A DNA stretch of 54,031 nt from Candidatus Caenarcanales bacterium (GCA_020050435.1 JAGVKQ010000008.1:1-54031), one strand, 5' to 3'; shown: positions 25,532 to 33,540, numbered from the stretch's first letter. A program made the numbers and translations. The notes: generated from the letters alone by a model not told the origin.

Positions 25532-27012
25532 TGTCTATAAATGAAAAAAATAAAGATAATTTGAAAGTAAGGGAAATTTGCTTGGCTAGTTCTTCCCTTA
25601 GTGAAGAAGAAATTGGAAGACTTGAAAGCATTACCGATAATTTTCAGTTTATTTGTGACCTTTTAGCTACTGATCTTATGGTCTATGCAGAAGCTAAAAA
25701 AGAAGATCATTACGTACTCTTAGATTTGAAAAGACCGCATGGGCATCCTACTTTGTTTCTTGAAAACTCTGATGTTGGGAAAATTGTAAATTCAAAATCA
25801 GAACCTTTTGTAAAAAAAACAGTTGGTGGTGGTAAAAAATCTCTTGGTGTTTATGGTGTGATGATATCAGGCAGACCTACTCAACAGGTTATTTATCCTA
25901 TCTACCACTATGAAAAAATTATTGCAGCAATATGTTTTGAAAAAGATTTATATCTTACAGAAAGTTTGCTTGGGAAAAACTGGAATAGAGTTGCTGATGA
26001 TCTTGTCGGTGCATTAAATCAGAAGAGGCACAGATTAAAACATTGGCCAAAACTCTCTGGACAAGAAGGTTTTATACTTACAGATACCCAGGACCAGCTT
26101 ATTTATGTTAGCTATATGGCTCAAAATCTTTTAGTTTCTGTTCTTGGTGTTAGAGAGCAACCCGTTGGGATGAAGCTACCATTATTATTAAAAGACTTTC
26201 ATCCAGATGTAGTAAAGTCTGAGCCAGTTATTAATCTGATTAAAAGAAGGTATTCTGGCATCGGTGGGACTCTTGAAATTACAAGTTTTGATTTGTCTGA
26301 CAATAATAGAATACTTGTTCTCAGAGATGTATCTGAGCTTTCACTTAAAGAAAAAGAATTAAAAGTAAAGGGTGCTCTTATAAAAGAAATACACCATAGA
26401 GTAAAAAATAATTTAAATGCAGTGGCGGCTTTACTTAGAATGCAATTAAGGCGATCAAATAATGAAGCAGTTAAAGAAGCTTTTCAGGAAGCTATTTTAA
26501 GACTAGATAGTATAACTACTGTTCATGAGTTTTTATCTGAGGCTGATAATGTAGAAATTGTAGGGATAGGCCAACTAATTAAAGATATAGTTAGAAAGCT
26601 TCAACATGCATTGTCTGTTGAAGATAAGGTGATAAGTTTAACTACTAACTCTCCTGACGATTTATATTTAAATAGTGAGCAAGCTGTAGGAGTGGCACTT
26701 ATAATTAATGAATTAGTTTCAAATTGCTATGAACATGCTTTTACAGATAAAATCTCTGGTGAAATTAAAATAAATATTTCAATAAACAAAGACAGTGAAA
26801 ATAATTTTATATTAACAGTTACTGACAATGGAAATGGTATGCCAGATACCTTTGATAAAGATAACCCTAGCAGTCTTGGTTGGCACATTGTTAAGACTCT
26901 CGTTACTGAGGATTTAAATGGTAAAATTTCAATAAGTAACATTGTTGAAAATGGTAAAAATAAAGGGACAGAAGTAAAAATCGAGGCAAAAGTAGATGTC
27001 AAACAACACTAA
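25531..27012 (+). CDS. PdtaS-like cytosolic histidine kinase (GAF-PAS-HisKA_2-HATPase)
   Basis: 493 residues without membrane segments. The N-terminal GAF-like H_kinase_N domain (about 12-165) includes HPTLFLENSD and GRPTQQVIYPIYHYEK. A PAS-like domain (about 175-270) follows, then HisKA_2 with the phospho-His in IKEIHHRVKNNLN (about 289) and HATPase_c with NELVSNCYEHAF and DNGNGMP. This is the architecture of PdtaS and EutW. It overlaps the ANTAR regulator gene by 17 nt, so the two form a signalling pair acting at the RNA level. Its ligand is unknown. Confidence 0.9.
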   Translation: MSINEKNKDNLKVREICLASSSLSEEEIGRLESITDNFQFICDLLATDLMVYAEAKKEDHYVLLDLKRPHGHPTLFLENSDVGKIVNSKSEPFVKKTVGGGKKSLGVYGVMISGRPTQQVIYPIYHYEKIIAAICFEKDLYLTESLLGKNWNRVADDLVGALNQKRHRLKHWPKLSGQEGFILTDTQDQLIYVSYMAQNLLVSVLGVREQPVGMKLPLLLKDFHPDVVKSEPVINLIKRRYSGIGGTLEITSFDLSDNNRILVLRDVSELSLKEKELKVKGALIKEIHHRVKNNLNAVAALLRMQLRRSNNEAVKEAFQEAILRLDSITTVHEFLSEADNVEIVGIGQLIKDIVRKLQHALSVEDKVISLTTNSPDDLYLNSEQAVGVALIINELVSNCYEHAFTDKISGEIKINISINKDSENNFILTVTDNGNGMPDTFDKDNPSSLGWHIVKTLVTEDLNGKISISNIVENGKNKGTEVKIEAKVDVKQH

Positions 27013-27577
27013 AACAAGAGTTCTTATAGCTGATGATGAAGCATTGATTCGTCAGGATATAAAAGAAATTCTTACAGAAGCTGGATATGATGTAGTAGCA
27101 GAAGCTAAAGATGGTCATCATGCATTAGAACTGGCTAAATTAACTTCACCTGAAATTATGGTTCTAGATATAAAGATGCCAAATATAAATGGACTAGAAG
27201 CAGCAGAAGAAATTCAAATAGCATTGAATAAAAGAATACCTACCGTTATTCTCACTGCATTTAATCAATCTGAGCTCATTCAAAAAGCTGGTGAAATCGG
27301 TGCATTTGCATATCTAACTAAACCAGTTAAACCTCAGGATTTAATAGCTACTATTGAAACTGCTAAGTATAGAGCTAAAGAAATGGAATCCTTAAATCAT
27401 GATATTTCTGATTTGAAAGAAAAATTAGAAATTAGAAAATTAGTAGAAAAAGCAAAAGGTATCATAATGAAAAAAATGAGTATGGATGAACCTGATGCAA
27501 TGCATTATCTACAAAAGAGATCCATGAATGATAGAAAGTCTATTAAAGAAGTAGCTGAAGCTATTATTTCTTCCTAA
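26996..27577 (+). CDS. PdtaR-like response regulator with ANTAR RNA-binding domain
   Basis: 193 residues. A receiver domain (1-120) has the acidic pocket IADDEAL, the phospho-Asp in LDIKMPN (about 58), Thr in LTAFN and Lys in TKPVK. A coiled linker leads to an ANTAR domain (about 135-190): LEIRKLVEKAKGIIMKKMSM, then AMHYLQKRSMNDRKSIKEVA. When phosphorylated, ANTAR proteins dimerise and bind paired RNA hairpins to prevent terminator formation. It overlaps the kinase gene by 17 nt. Its targets are not evident from this window. Confidence 0.93.
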   Translation: MSNNTKTRVLIADDEALIRQDIKEILTEAGYDVVAEAKDGHHALELAKLTSPEIMVLDIKMPNINGLEAAEEIQIALNKRIPTVILTAFNQSELIQKAGEIGAFAYLTKPVKPQDLIATIETAKYRAKEMESLNHDISDLKEKLEIRKLVEKAKGIIMKKMSMDEPDAMHYLQKRSMNDRKSIKEVAEAIISS

Positions 27578-27578
27578 T

Positions 27579-27695
27579 TGTCATTGCGAGGAGTGATAAC
27601 GACGAAGCTCTCATTTTGCAATATTGTTCATTAGGTAGCCTTGCAAACGATATTTTAGTATAAGATTGCTTCGGGCTAAAGCCCTCGCAATGACA
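27579..27695. repeat. 117-bp dispersed inverted-repeat element (TGTCATTGCGAG ends)
   Basis: It starts with TGTCATTGCGAGG and ends with the exact complement CCTCGCAATGACA (13-bp arms). The inside is partly complementary (ACGAAGC with GCTTCG, and GGGCTAAAGCCC). Elements with these ends occur in many unrelated bacterial genomes as MITE-like or REP-like repeats; this is from memory. It sits 1 nt after the pdtaR-like stop, and may end that transcript. Confidence 0.8.
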
Positions 27696-27704
27696 TGGTT
27701 GATT

Positions 27705-28160
27705 TTACTTCTTCTTGCTCTTCTTCGCTTTAGTTCTTTTTGCAGAACTAGTTTTTGATTTTTTGCTTGTCTTTTTGACTGACTTCTTTAATTTTTGTTT
27801 TACAGTTTGATTGCTAAATGGCTTCAATATCAGTTCTTTAGCACTTTCCAAGAGACTTTTACTGGTCTTTCTTAACTCGCTAACTATTTTTTTCTTTTCT
27901 GACTCTGATTTGTTTTGAATGGCTTCTAATAATTCTTTTGTTTCTTGTGTCTTTAACTCGCCATTTTTTTCCAATTCTTCTACTAGTTCATTTATAATTT
28001 TTTGCATGTCATCGTAAATACCAAAAACAGCTTTTTTAATTAGTTCTTTAGAAGTCCCTACTCCTATACAAGCCATTACAGCTCTTTCTAAGATTTTTCT
28101 TTTATCTTCTTTCTTCCCAAGTCCAGCACCGTTACCATTTCCGTTACCATTTGAATTCAT
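27705..28160 (-). CDS. Phasin-like protein with histone H1-like basic tail
   Basis: 151 residues. An Asn-Gly run opens it (SNGNGNGNGAGLGKKEDK). Residues about 25-105 are helical and resemble the COG3937-type PHA-regulator phasin: VGTSKELIKKAVFGIYDDM, ELVEELEKNGELKTQE, LLEAI. The C-terminus (about 118-151) is a Lys/Ser/Thr tail (KKTSKKSKTSS) like PhaF or histone H1, suited to DNA binding. By analogy it could coat storage granules and tie them to the nucleoid. No PHA synthase is in the window, so this is a tentative call. A nucleoid protein is the alternative. Confidence 0.5.
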   Translation of the reverse strand: MNSNGNGNGNGAGLGKKEDKRKILERAVMACIGVGTSKELIKKAVFGIYDDMQKIINELVEELEKNGELKTQETKELLEAIQNKSESEKKKIVSELRKTSKSLLESAKELILKPFSNQTVKQKLKKSVKKTSKKSKTSSAKRTKAKKSKKK

Positions 28161-28170
28161 TTTTACCTCA

Positions 28171-28944
28171 CTATTGTTTTTCTTTTAATTTTACTTCATC
28201 CCAAATCTTATTTAACTCACTTGGTGTTAGATTTTTAATCTCTTTATTTGATTCTTTAACTGATTCACTTAACATTTTATATCTTCTCATGAATTTATTG
28301 GATCCATTAGACAAAGCTTCTTCAGGTTCTATCTTATACCACCGGGCTATATTTGCCATCATAAATAGTAAATCACCAAACTCTTCACTAAGCTTTTCTT
28401 TATTTCCAGACTTTATTTCATCTTTAACTTCTTTAAGTTCTTTTTCAAAAGCATTCCAGATATCTTTTTCATTCTCCCAGTCAAATCCATCTTTGCTGGC
28501 TTTTTTTGAAATTTTATAAGCTTTTAATAGAGCTGGAAGTGCTACAGGTATGCCATCAAAAATATCTTTTCTTTCAGGCTTTTCTTTTTTCTTTAAAGCT
28601 TCCCAATTAACTAAAACTTCTTCAGTATTCTTTACAGTAACATCACCAAAAACATGAGGATGTCTTGAAATCATTTTTTCATTTATGACTTTTGCTATAT
28701 CGTTTATGTTAAATCGTTTATCTTCTGAAGCTATTTGTGCATGTAAAACTACCTGAAGCAAAACATCACCGAGCTCTTCCATTATGGCAGTGCTATTTTC
28801 ACTATCTATTGCATCAATAGCCTCATATGTTTCTTCAATTAAATAGCGCTTTAAAGTTTTATGAGTTTGCTCTCTATCCCAGGGGCAACCATTAGGTGCT
28901 CTCAACTTCTCAACGGTTTTAATTAATTTTTCAATGTCTTCCAT
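28171..28944 (-). CDS. mazG: Nucleoside triphosphate pyrophosphohydrolase
   Basis: 257 residues. Two MazG domains are visible. The first has APNGCPWDREQTHKTLKRYL, EETYEAIDAI and the metal-binding EELGDVLLQVVLHA. The second has DWENEKDIWNAFEKELKEV and EEFGDLLFMMANIARW. HPHVFGD lies between them. MazG hydrolyses NTPs to NMP and pyrophosphate, clearing damaged nucleotides or lowering ppGpp. Unrelated in position to the MazEF pair at 2.6 kb. It lies 10 nt upstream of the phasin-like gene and is probably co-transcribed. Confidence 0.95.
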   Translation of the reverse strand: MEDIEKLIKTVEKLRAPNGCPWDREQTHKTLKRYLIEETYEAIDAIDSENSTAIMEELGDVLLQVVLHAQIASEDKRFNINDIAKVINEKMISRHPHVFGDVTVKNTEEVLVNWEALKKKEKPERKDIFDGIPVALPALLKAYKISKKASKDGFDWENEKDIWNAFEKELKEVKDEIKSGNKEKLSEEFGDLLFMMANIARWYKIEPEEALSNGSNKFMRRYKMLSESVKESNKEIKNLTPSELNKIWDEVKLKEKQ

Positions 28945-29154
28945 AAGGGTTATCTATATAGTTTTAAGAGTTAAACATAGTAAATTTAATCAGTTTTTTT
29001 GATAAAATCATCTCTTTATACCTATTATTTCTTTATTTATACAAAATACTGTATTGTTAATATTTCTTTAAGAATTGCCAGCTTTTAACATACCATAACC
29101 TTGTTGTCATATCCTTATCTCACGAGCAAAAGCTTATTTTTAAACCATTTAAAT

Positions 29155-29919
29155 ATGAATACAAAAAAAACAATTTTAATAATTTCAATGCTAGTTAGTC
29201 TATCTTTACCTGCATTGTCAAGTGATAATGCTGTTGATGAAGTAAATCAAAGAATAGAAACTAAAGTTACTGACATTCCTAATTTTAAAAGTCCTGTTTG
29301 TTTACTTGTTGGATTGAACAGTTCCGAACTTGCATATAGGGAAATTTCAAGCTTGTCAGGTTTTGAAATGTTTACTGTGCCTTATAGAGCAGATATAAAT
29401 GAATTAGTTGATCAAATTAAACCAAGTCAAATAATAATTAAACACCCAAGTGGTTTTGTTGGTTTATATACTACAGATGGTGGCTTAATAAGGGGAGTTC
29501 AAACTGTTAATGGACCTCAAATAGCTGCAGTTCCAGGAGCTCTTCCTCCAAGTATTATTTTACCTACTGAAGCAAATACTACATATGATGCTATTTATTA
29601 TCCAGGTTCAAATACTGGCGGAGTATCTCAAGGTGGTCTTGGTTATAGTCCCCCACCAAAAGGAAGAGGATTAAAAAGACATTTCTTAAAACTTGGTACT
29701 TTGATTGGGCTTACACCATTTCAATATCCAGGTTATTTTATGGCTTACAATACTTATAGTCAGGAAAAACTTGTTCCATCACTTCTTATTCCAAATATTC
29801 CTACTGTTATTGGTGCAGCTTCTTCATATGCTGATGCAAAACTTGATCAAAGTGAATATGCTCAGGCAAGACCACAACCTCGAGACTATATGTTTCAGCC
29901 AGTGTTAGAAGGTTATTAA
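29155..29919 (+). CDS. Exported hypothetical protein
   Basis: 254 residues from the ATG at 29155, which begins a clean signal peptide (MNTKKTILIISML, cleavage near LSSDNA). A TTG 54 nt upstream in frame would spoil the signal. I do not recognise the mature domain. It starts VCLLVGLNSSELAYREISSL and contains a Gly/Pro-rich region (about 140-185; GSNTGGVSQGGLGYSPPPKG). A hydrophobic stretch (LGTLIGLTPFQYPGYFMAYN) is near 205, and the C-terminus is Pro/Gln-rich. Periplasmic or outer-membrane location is likely. No ribosome-binding site is seen. Confidence 0.65.
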   Translation: MNTKKTILIISMLVSLSLPALSSDNAVDEVNQRIETKVTDIPNFKSPVCLLVGLNSSELAYREISSLSGFEMFTVPYRADINELVDQIKPSQIIIKHPSGFVGLYTTDGGLIRGVQTVNGPQIAAVPGALPPSIILPTEANTTYDAIYYPGSNTGGVSQGGLGYSPPPKGRGLKRHFLKLGTLIGLTPFQYPGYFMAYNTYSQEKLVPSLLIPNIPTVIGAASSYADAKLDQSEYAQARPQPRDYMFQPVLEGY

Positions 29920-29921
29920 AA

Positions 29922-30815
29922 TCAATTCAAATATTTTTCTAACTGTTCTTTTTTTATCAAGTATTTATTGTTGCAAAAATGACATCTACCTTCTGCATAG
30001 CCTATTGTTTCAATGATATTACTTATTTCATCTTTGGAAAGTCCACCGATGGCATCTTCAAATTTCTTTTGACTACAACCACAATAAAAACATAATCCTT
30101 CAAACTCAGAAACTATTTCTACTTCAAAATCTGAAAGACCTTTCTTTATTGTTTTATCTATAGTTAAACCAGATCTTAAAAGTAAAGAATACGGATCAAG
30201 CTTAGAAAGCGTTTCCTCAACTACTTTAATATCTTCTTCCTTTGCTTCTGGCAATGCTTGAATTAACATTCCACCAGCATGGAGTACTTTTCCTGTCTTT
30301 GGTTCAAGGTAAACACCACAGGATAGAAAAGAAGGAATTTGTTCTGATCTGGCTAAGTAATTTACTACATCATCAGCAACTTCACCTGAAATAATTTCAA
30401 CAGATCCTTGGTAAGGCATGCTATCTTCATTGTCATAAATTACATGGACATAACCAGTTTTACCTATAGCCTTATCTATATCCACATAACCTTTTTTATC
30501 AAATACTTCTACCTGAGGATTGCTTATGTATCCTCTTACCGTACCTTCATTACTTGAATCCACGATAATACTTCCTAGTGGGCCATCACCTTTCAATTTT
30601 AAGGTAAGGTGTCCTTTAGTTTTTTTTAAGGTATAGCAAAGTAAAAGTCCACAAGCTAATGTTCTCCCAAGTGCAACTACAGCAGTATGTGATAGGTTAT
30701 GTCTTTGTCTTGCTTCTTCAGTTAAATCACGAGTAGATACTGCAATAGCTCTAAATGCATTATTTTTAGTTATGGCTCTTACTAAATGATCACTTTCAGG
30801 CATAAAGAAAATCAT
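29922..30815 (-). CDS. hslO: 33 kDa redox-regulated chaperone Hsp33
   Basis: 297 residues. The N-terminal folding domain has LGRTLACGLLL, LKGDGPLGSIIVDS and VRGYISNP. The zinc-binding redox switch is CYCGC-like (CFYCGCS) followed by CHFC near the C-terminus, with the linker GGLSKDEISNIIETIGYAEG. Oxidation of these cysteines activates the chaperone in the cytoplasm. A second ATG at residue 5 is an alternative start. With ahpC at 47.8 kb it is part of an oxidative stress defence. It is convergent with the exported protein gene. Confidence 0.95.
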   Translation of the reverse strand: MIFFMPESDHLVRAITKNNAFRAIAVSTRDLTEEARQRHNLSHTAVVALGRTLACGLLLCYTLKKTKGHLTLKLKGDGPLGSIIVDSSNEGTVRGYISNPQVEVFDKKGYVDIDKAIGKTGYVHVIYDNEDSMPYQGSVEIISGEVADDVVNYLARSEQIPSFLSCGVYLEPKTGKVLHAGGMLIQALPEAKEEDIKVVEETLSKLDPYSLLLRSGLTIDKTIKKGLSDFEVEIVSEFEGLCFYCGCSQKKFEDAIGGLSKDEISNIIETIGYAEGRCHFCNNKYLIKKEQLEKYLN

Positions 30816-30971
30816 ATTACATATCTTTAATAATGTAATGTATTGAGAGATTTTTTGGATATTTTCTTATATTAGAATTAAAAATACAGTTTTTAAAACA
30901 AAAAACATGATAAATTAGAAGGCGAAAATCTATATTTTCACTTGTACACTTTTAAATGATTATATGATTTT

Positions 30972-31046
30972 GCGGAAGTAGTTCAGTGGTAGAATGTCTC
31001 CTTGCCAAGGAGAAGGTCGCGAGTTCGAACCTCGTCTTCCGCTCCA
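30972..31046 (+). tRNA. tRNA-Gly(GCC)
   Basis: Complete cloverleaf: acceptor GCGGAAG/CTTCCGC, D-arm GTTC...GAAT, anticodon stem TCTCC/GGAGA with loop TTGCCAA (anticodon GCC), and T-arm CGAGG, TTCGAAC, CCTCG. The discriminator is T and CCA is encoded. Two-hairpin element copy B follows 8 nt later and probably terminates it. Confidence 0.97.
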
Positions 31047-31054
31047 TCAATATT

Positions 31055-31149
31055 GCGCTCAAGACAAGCTTGAGCGCTTTTAGGTCAAGTCTCTAGGATT
31101 GTTCGGACCCATCGAGTAAATCGAATGGGTCCTTTTTTCTGCGAATTCG
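31055..31149 (+). repeat. Two-hairpin element, copy B
   Basis: Hairpin 1 (31055-31077) has stem GCGCTCAAG/CTTGAGCGC and loop ACAAG, followed by TTTT. After 27 nt comes hairpin 2 (31105-31132) with stem GGACCCAT/ATGGGTCC, inner CGA/TCG and loop GTAAA, then TTTTTT. GCGAATTCG at 31141-31149 also occurs after copy A. It lies right behind tRNA-Gly, so both hairpins may be terminators. Confidence 0.8.
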
Positions 31150-31187
31150 TTATAAAATTCTTCTTATTGAAAAATTGTCTTTTTCTT

Positions 31188-31508
31188 TTATGCTGTAGCT
31201 GGTCGTGCTAAGTCATTCATTGATGCCATCAATGTTCTATTATCTTTTTCGCTTTGTATTAATGCAGCAAGAAAATCTTTTACCATTCCTAATGCTGTGC
31301 AAACTCTCATCCACATAGTCATTTTCTCATTAGTTTTAGCACCTGCTCCACCTGGAGTAGCACTATCAAAGATATCACTTTGTAATTCAGCTGCAGCATT
31401 TTCTAAACTACCCATTAGGTTTGTTTGTGCTGTTAATCGAGACCCAAAATTTCTTGCAGATGTATTTTCTGCTGCGAATTTATTTGATATTGCTTGTAAA
31501 CCGCTCAT
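31188..31508 (-). CDS. Hypothetical 106-residue helical protein
   Basis: I know no family for it. A GGGGT-type ribosome-binding site lies 7 nt before the ATG. The sequence suggests two long helices (GLQAISNKFAAENTSARNFG and MTMWMRVCTALGMVKDFLAA) around a Gly/Ala turn (SATPGGAGAK), like small secretion-needle or WXG-sized proteins. It ends NDLARPATA, which resembles the HDLFRPAQIAAA end of the neighbouring gene; both also have an E-K-x-N-R stretch just before. The two are probably paralogous at the C-terminus and transcribed together. Confidence 0.65.
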   Translation of the reverse strand: MSGLQAISNKFAAENTSARNFGSRLTAQTNLMGSLENAAAELQSDIFDSATPGGAGAKTNEKMTMWMRVCTALGMVKDFLAALIQSEKDNRTLMASMNDLARPATA

Positions 31509-31560
31509 ATTTTTTACCCCGTACTAATATCCTAAAATACTTTGGTTATGGATTCCTTAA

Positions 31561-31588
31561 GAAAACGAGGTTTGCAAACCTTGCTTTC
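31561..31588. repeat. Near-perfect 28-bp palindrome
   Basis: GAAAACGAGGTTT is mirrored, with two mismatches, by AAACCTTGCTTTC around a central GC. It lies in the gap between the two small genes (minus strand), where it could act as a terminator or processing site. It is related to the GCGAGGTT palindrome at 31996. Confidence 0.7.
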
Positions 31589-31592
31589 AGCT

Positions 31593-31883
31593 CTATGCCG
31601 CTGCTATTTGAGCTGGTCTAAACAAATCATGAGTCTTTCTATTAGCTTTCTTATTTTCTGTGGTTTTTGCACATTGATTTGAAAATCTAGTGTAAGAATC
31701 ACTGATTAAATTAGCGGCTATAAACAAATCCCCACGAGCTGCTTGTGGGTCATAGTCTAAACCACCTAATACTCCGTTTAAAATTTCATCTTGTACACTC
31801 CCCATAGATCCTATTGGATCATTTGGGTTAACTGTAGCTCTTGTCATTGCCCCGTATGCTATGTGTGCTGGATTTAGTCTCAT
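31593..31883 (-). CDS. Hypothetical 96-residue protein
   Basis: Read from the ATG at 31883, with AGGGGA 7 nt before it. A TTG at 31901 with its own AGGGGA is an in-frame alternative, giving 102 residues. No known family. Features are an N-terminal AHIAYGAMTRATVNPNDP, an acidic/hydrophobic middle (VQDEILNGVLGGLDYDP), a helix (LFIAANLISDSYTRFSNQC) and a basic stretch before the C-terminal motif HDLFRPAQIAAA. The neighbour at 31188 shares that motif. Located upstream of it on the same strand, separated by a palindrome. Confidence 0.65.
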   Translation of the reverse strand: MRLNPAHIAYGAMTRATVNPNDPIGSMGSVQDEILNGVLGGLDYDPQAARGDLFIAANLISDSYTRFSNQCAKTTENKKANRKTHDLFRPAQIAAA

Positions 31884-31995
31884 ATCTTTGTCCCCTGTCA
31901 AATGTCCCCTACAAGATAAAATCTTAAAACAGCAAGGTTATAGATTTCTTAAGGCATAAAAAAATCTTTTACAAGGTTAAATTCATATTAAGAAG

Positions 31996-32015
31996 GCGAG
32001 GTTACGTAACCTCGC
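31996..32015. terminator. 20-bp perfect palindrome at the end of nuoN
   Basis: GCGAGGTTACGTAACCTCGC immediately after the nuoN stop codon (minus strand). It would fold into a 10-bp, loop-poor hairpin. A mutated copy lies at 16965-16984. It may be a terminator or a member of a dispersed palindrome family. Confidence 0.6.
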
Positions 32016-32016
32016 T

Positions 32017-33540
32017 CTACTTCTTATAGGTGACTATGTGCTCTAAACTAGATAGCTTTTGAGCTGTTTTAGCTGAGTATTTAAGAATGGGATTACTTAC
32101 TATAGCTAATAGAAATACAGAAGTCACAGCGATTGCAATTGCTAAATTTAATTCTTTTGACTTGCCGAGAGAGTCTTTATTTGTATCCATTTCACTTACA
32201 GCTTGACTTGGCTCGTCTACTATCATAACTTTAGCTACATACGAATAGTAATAAACAGAAAGTGCTGTAGTTGCAAGAGCTATAGAACCTAAAATAATGC
32301 CCATGTTTCCAGCATCAAAACTGGCTTTAAATAATAAAAACTTAGCTATAAATCCAGCTGGTGGTATAGGTAATCCAGCCAGATTAAATAAACACACTGC
32401 AAATGCAAATGCTAACAATGGTCTCTTTTTTGCTAGACCAGCATAGTCTGAGATATTGTCTGAGTTTGCTTCATTTCCAAAAGCCATGATACAAAGAAAT
32501 GCACCCATATTCATAATGGAATAAATAACCATGTAAAAGATACTGGCTGAAATTGTTTCTGGCTTACAAAGAGCCAATCCAATTAATATGTAACCAATTT
32601 GAGCAATAGAAGAATATGCCATTAGTCTTTTTATCGATGCTTTATTTATAGCCTGAGAGAGTGCTACAAAATTCCCTATAAGCATAGAGAGTATTGAAAT
32701 TACAATTATTATAGGTTTCCATGAGTAAGCAGCAAAATCAAAAAGATTAAATAAAATTCTTATGCTTATAACGAAGGCTGCTGCTTTTGAAATGGTGGAT
32801 AGAAATGCTGTGGCAGGGGTCGGTGCACCTTCATATACATCTGGTGACCACATATGTAATGGTGCTCCACCTAATTTAAATGCAATTCCACCAATTATCA
32901 AGACAAGCATTACTGAAATAATTGATATATTTACTGTCCCATTTAAAAAGCTTTGAAGGAGTTTAAATTTAATCTCATAAAAATGTGTAGATCCGCAAAG
33001 TCCATACAGTAAAGAGAGTCCAAATAAAAATATTGCTGAAGCGCTGGCACTGTTTAATAAGTATTTTAGAGAAGCTTCATTACTTCTCTTGTCATATTTT
33101 GAGTAGCCTACGAGCATAATTGCACTTAATCCCATAGTTTCTAGTGCTACAAAAAGACTAATCATGTCATTTGCACCAGAAAGGAGCATGGCACCTAAAA
33201 TCGCAGAGAGTAAAATGATCATAAATTCACTCTTATGTACAAATCCCTCTGTGTATTTAATGGAGCCTAATATTAATAGAATGGATGAAAATAGAATTAA
33301 TGTTCTAAATAAAATGCTTAAGTTATCTGCAATAAACATTCCACCAAGAACTTGTACAGGCTCTAATAGTGGTATTTGTGTTTTAATAATATGAACTAGT
33401 CCAGATAACAGTAAAATTGTTGAGGTTAACCAGATAAGGCTTTTATTCTTACTAGTACTTAGGAATACTGATAAGATTAAAGCCAAGAGAACTAAAAGCT
33501 CTGGGTAAAGTATTGAAACTACGTCTTTAATCCACATCAT
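32017..33540 (-). CDS. nuoN: NADH-quinone oxidoreductase subunit N
   Basis: 507 residues, about 14 membrane helices. Conserved stretches include LFVALETMGLSAIMLVG (with the proton-path glutamate), EASLKYLLNSASASA, GIAFKLGGAPLHMWSPDVYE and GAPTPATAFLSTISKAAAF with its key lysine. It is an antiporter-like proton-pumping subunit of complex I in the inner membrane. The other nuo genes usually lie upstream of nuoN but are absent here, so this copy is detached. TATAAT lies 9 nt before the ATG on the minus strand, a near-leaderless promoter. Confidence 0.95.
   Translation of the reverse strand: MMWIKDVVSILYPELLVLLALILSVFLSTSKNKSLIWLTSTILLLSGLVHIIKTQIPLLEPVQVLGGMFIADNLSILFRTLILFSSILLILGSIKYTEGFVHKSEFMIILLSAILGAMLLSGANDMISLFVALETMGLSAIMLVGYSKYDKRSNEASLKYLLNSASASAIFLFGLSLLYGLCGSTHFYEIKFKLLQSFLNGTVNISIISVMLVLIIGGIAFKLGGAPLHMWSPDVYEGAPTPATAFLSTISKAAAFVISIRILFNLFDFAAYSWKPIIIVISILSMLIGNFVALSQAINKASIKRLMAYSSIAQIGYILIGLALCKPETISASIFYMVIYSIMNMGAFLCIMAFGNEANSDNISDYAGLAKKRPLLAFAFAVCLFNLAGLPIPPAGFIAKFLLFKASFDAGNMGIILGSIALATTALSVYYYSYVAKVMIVDEPSQAVSEMDTNKDSLGKSKELNLAIAIAVTSVFLLAIVSNPILKYSAKTAQKLSSLEHIVTYKK

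Noticed and set aside
28171-28944. Link between MazG and the MazEF pair
   Set aside because: In E. coli mazG follows mazEF, but here they are 25 kb apart on opposite strands with no shared context.
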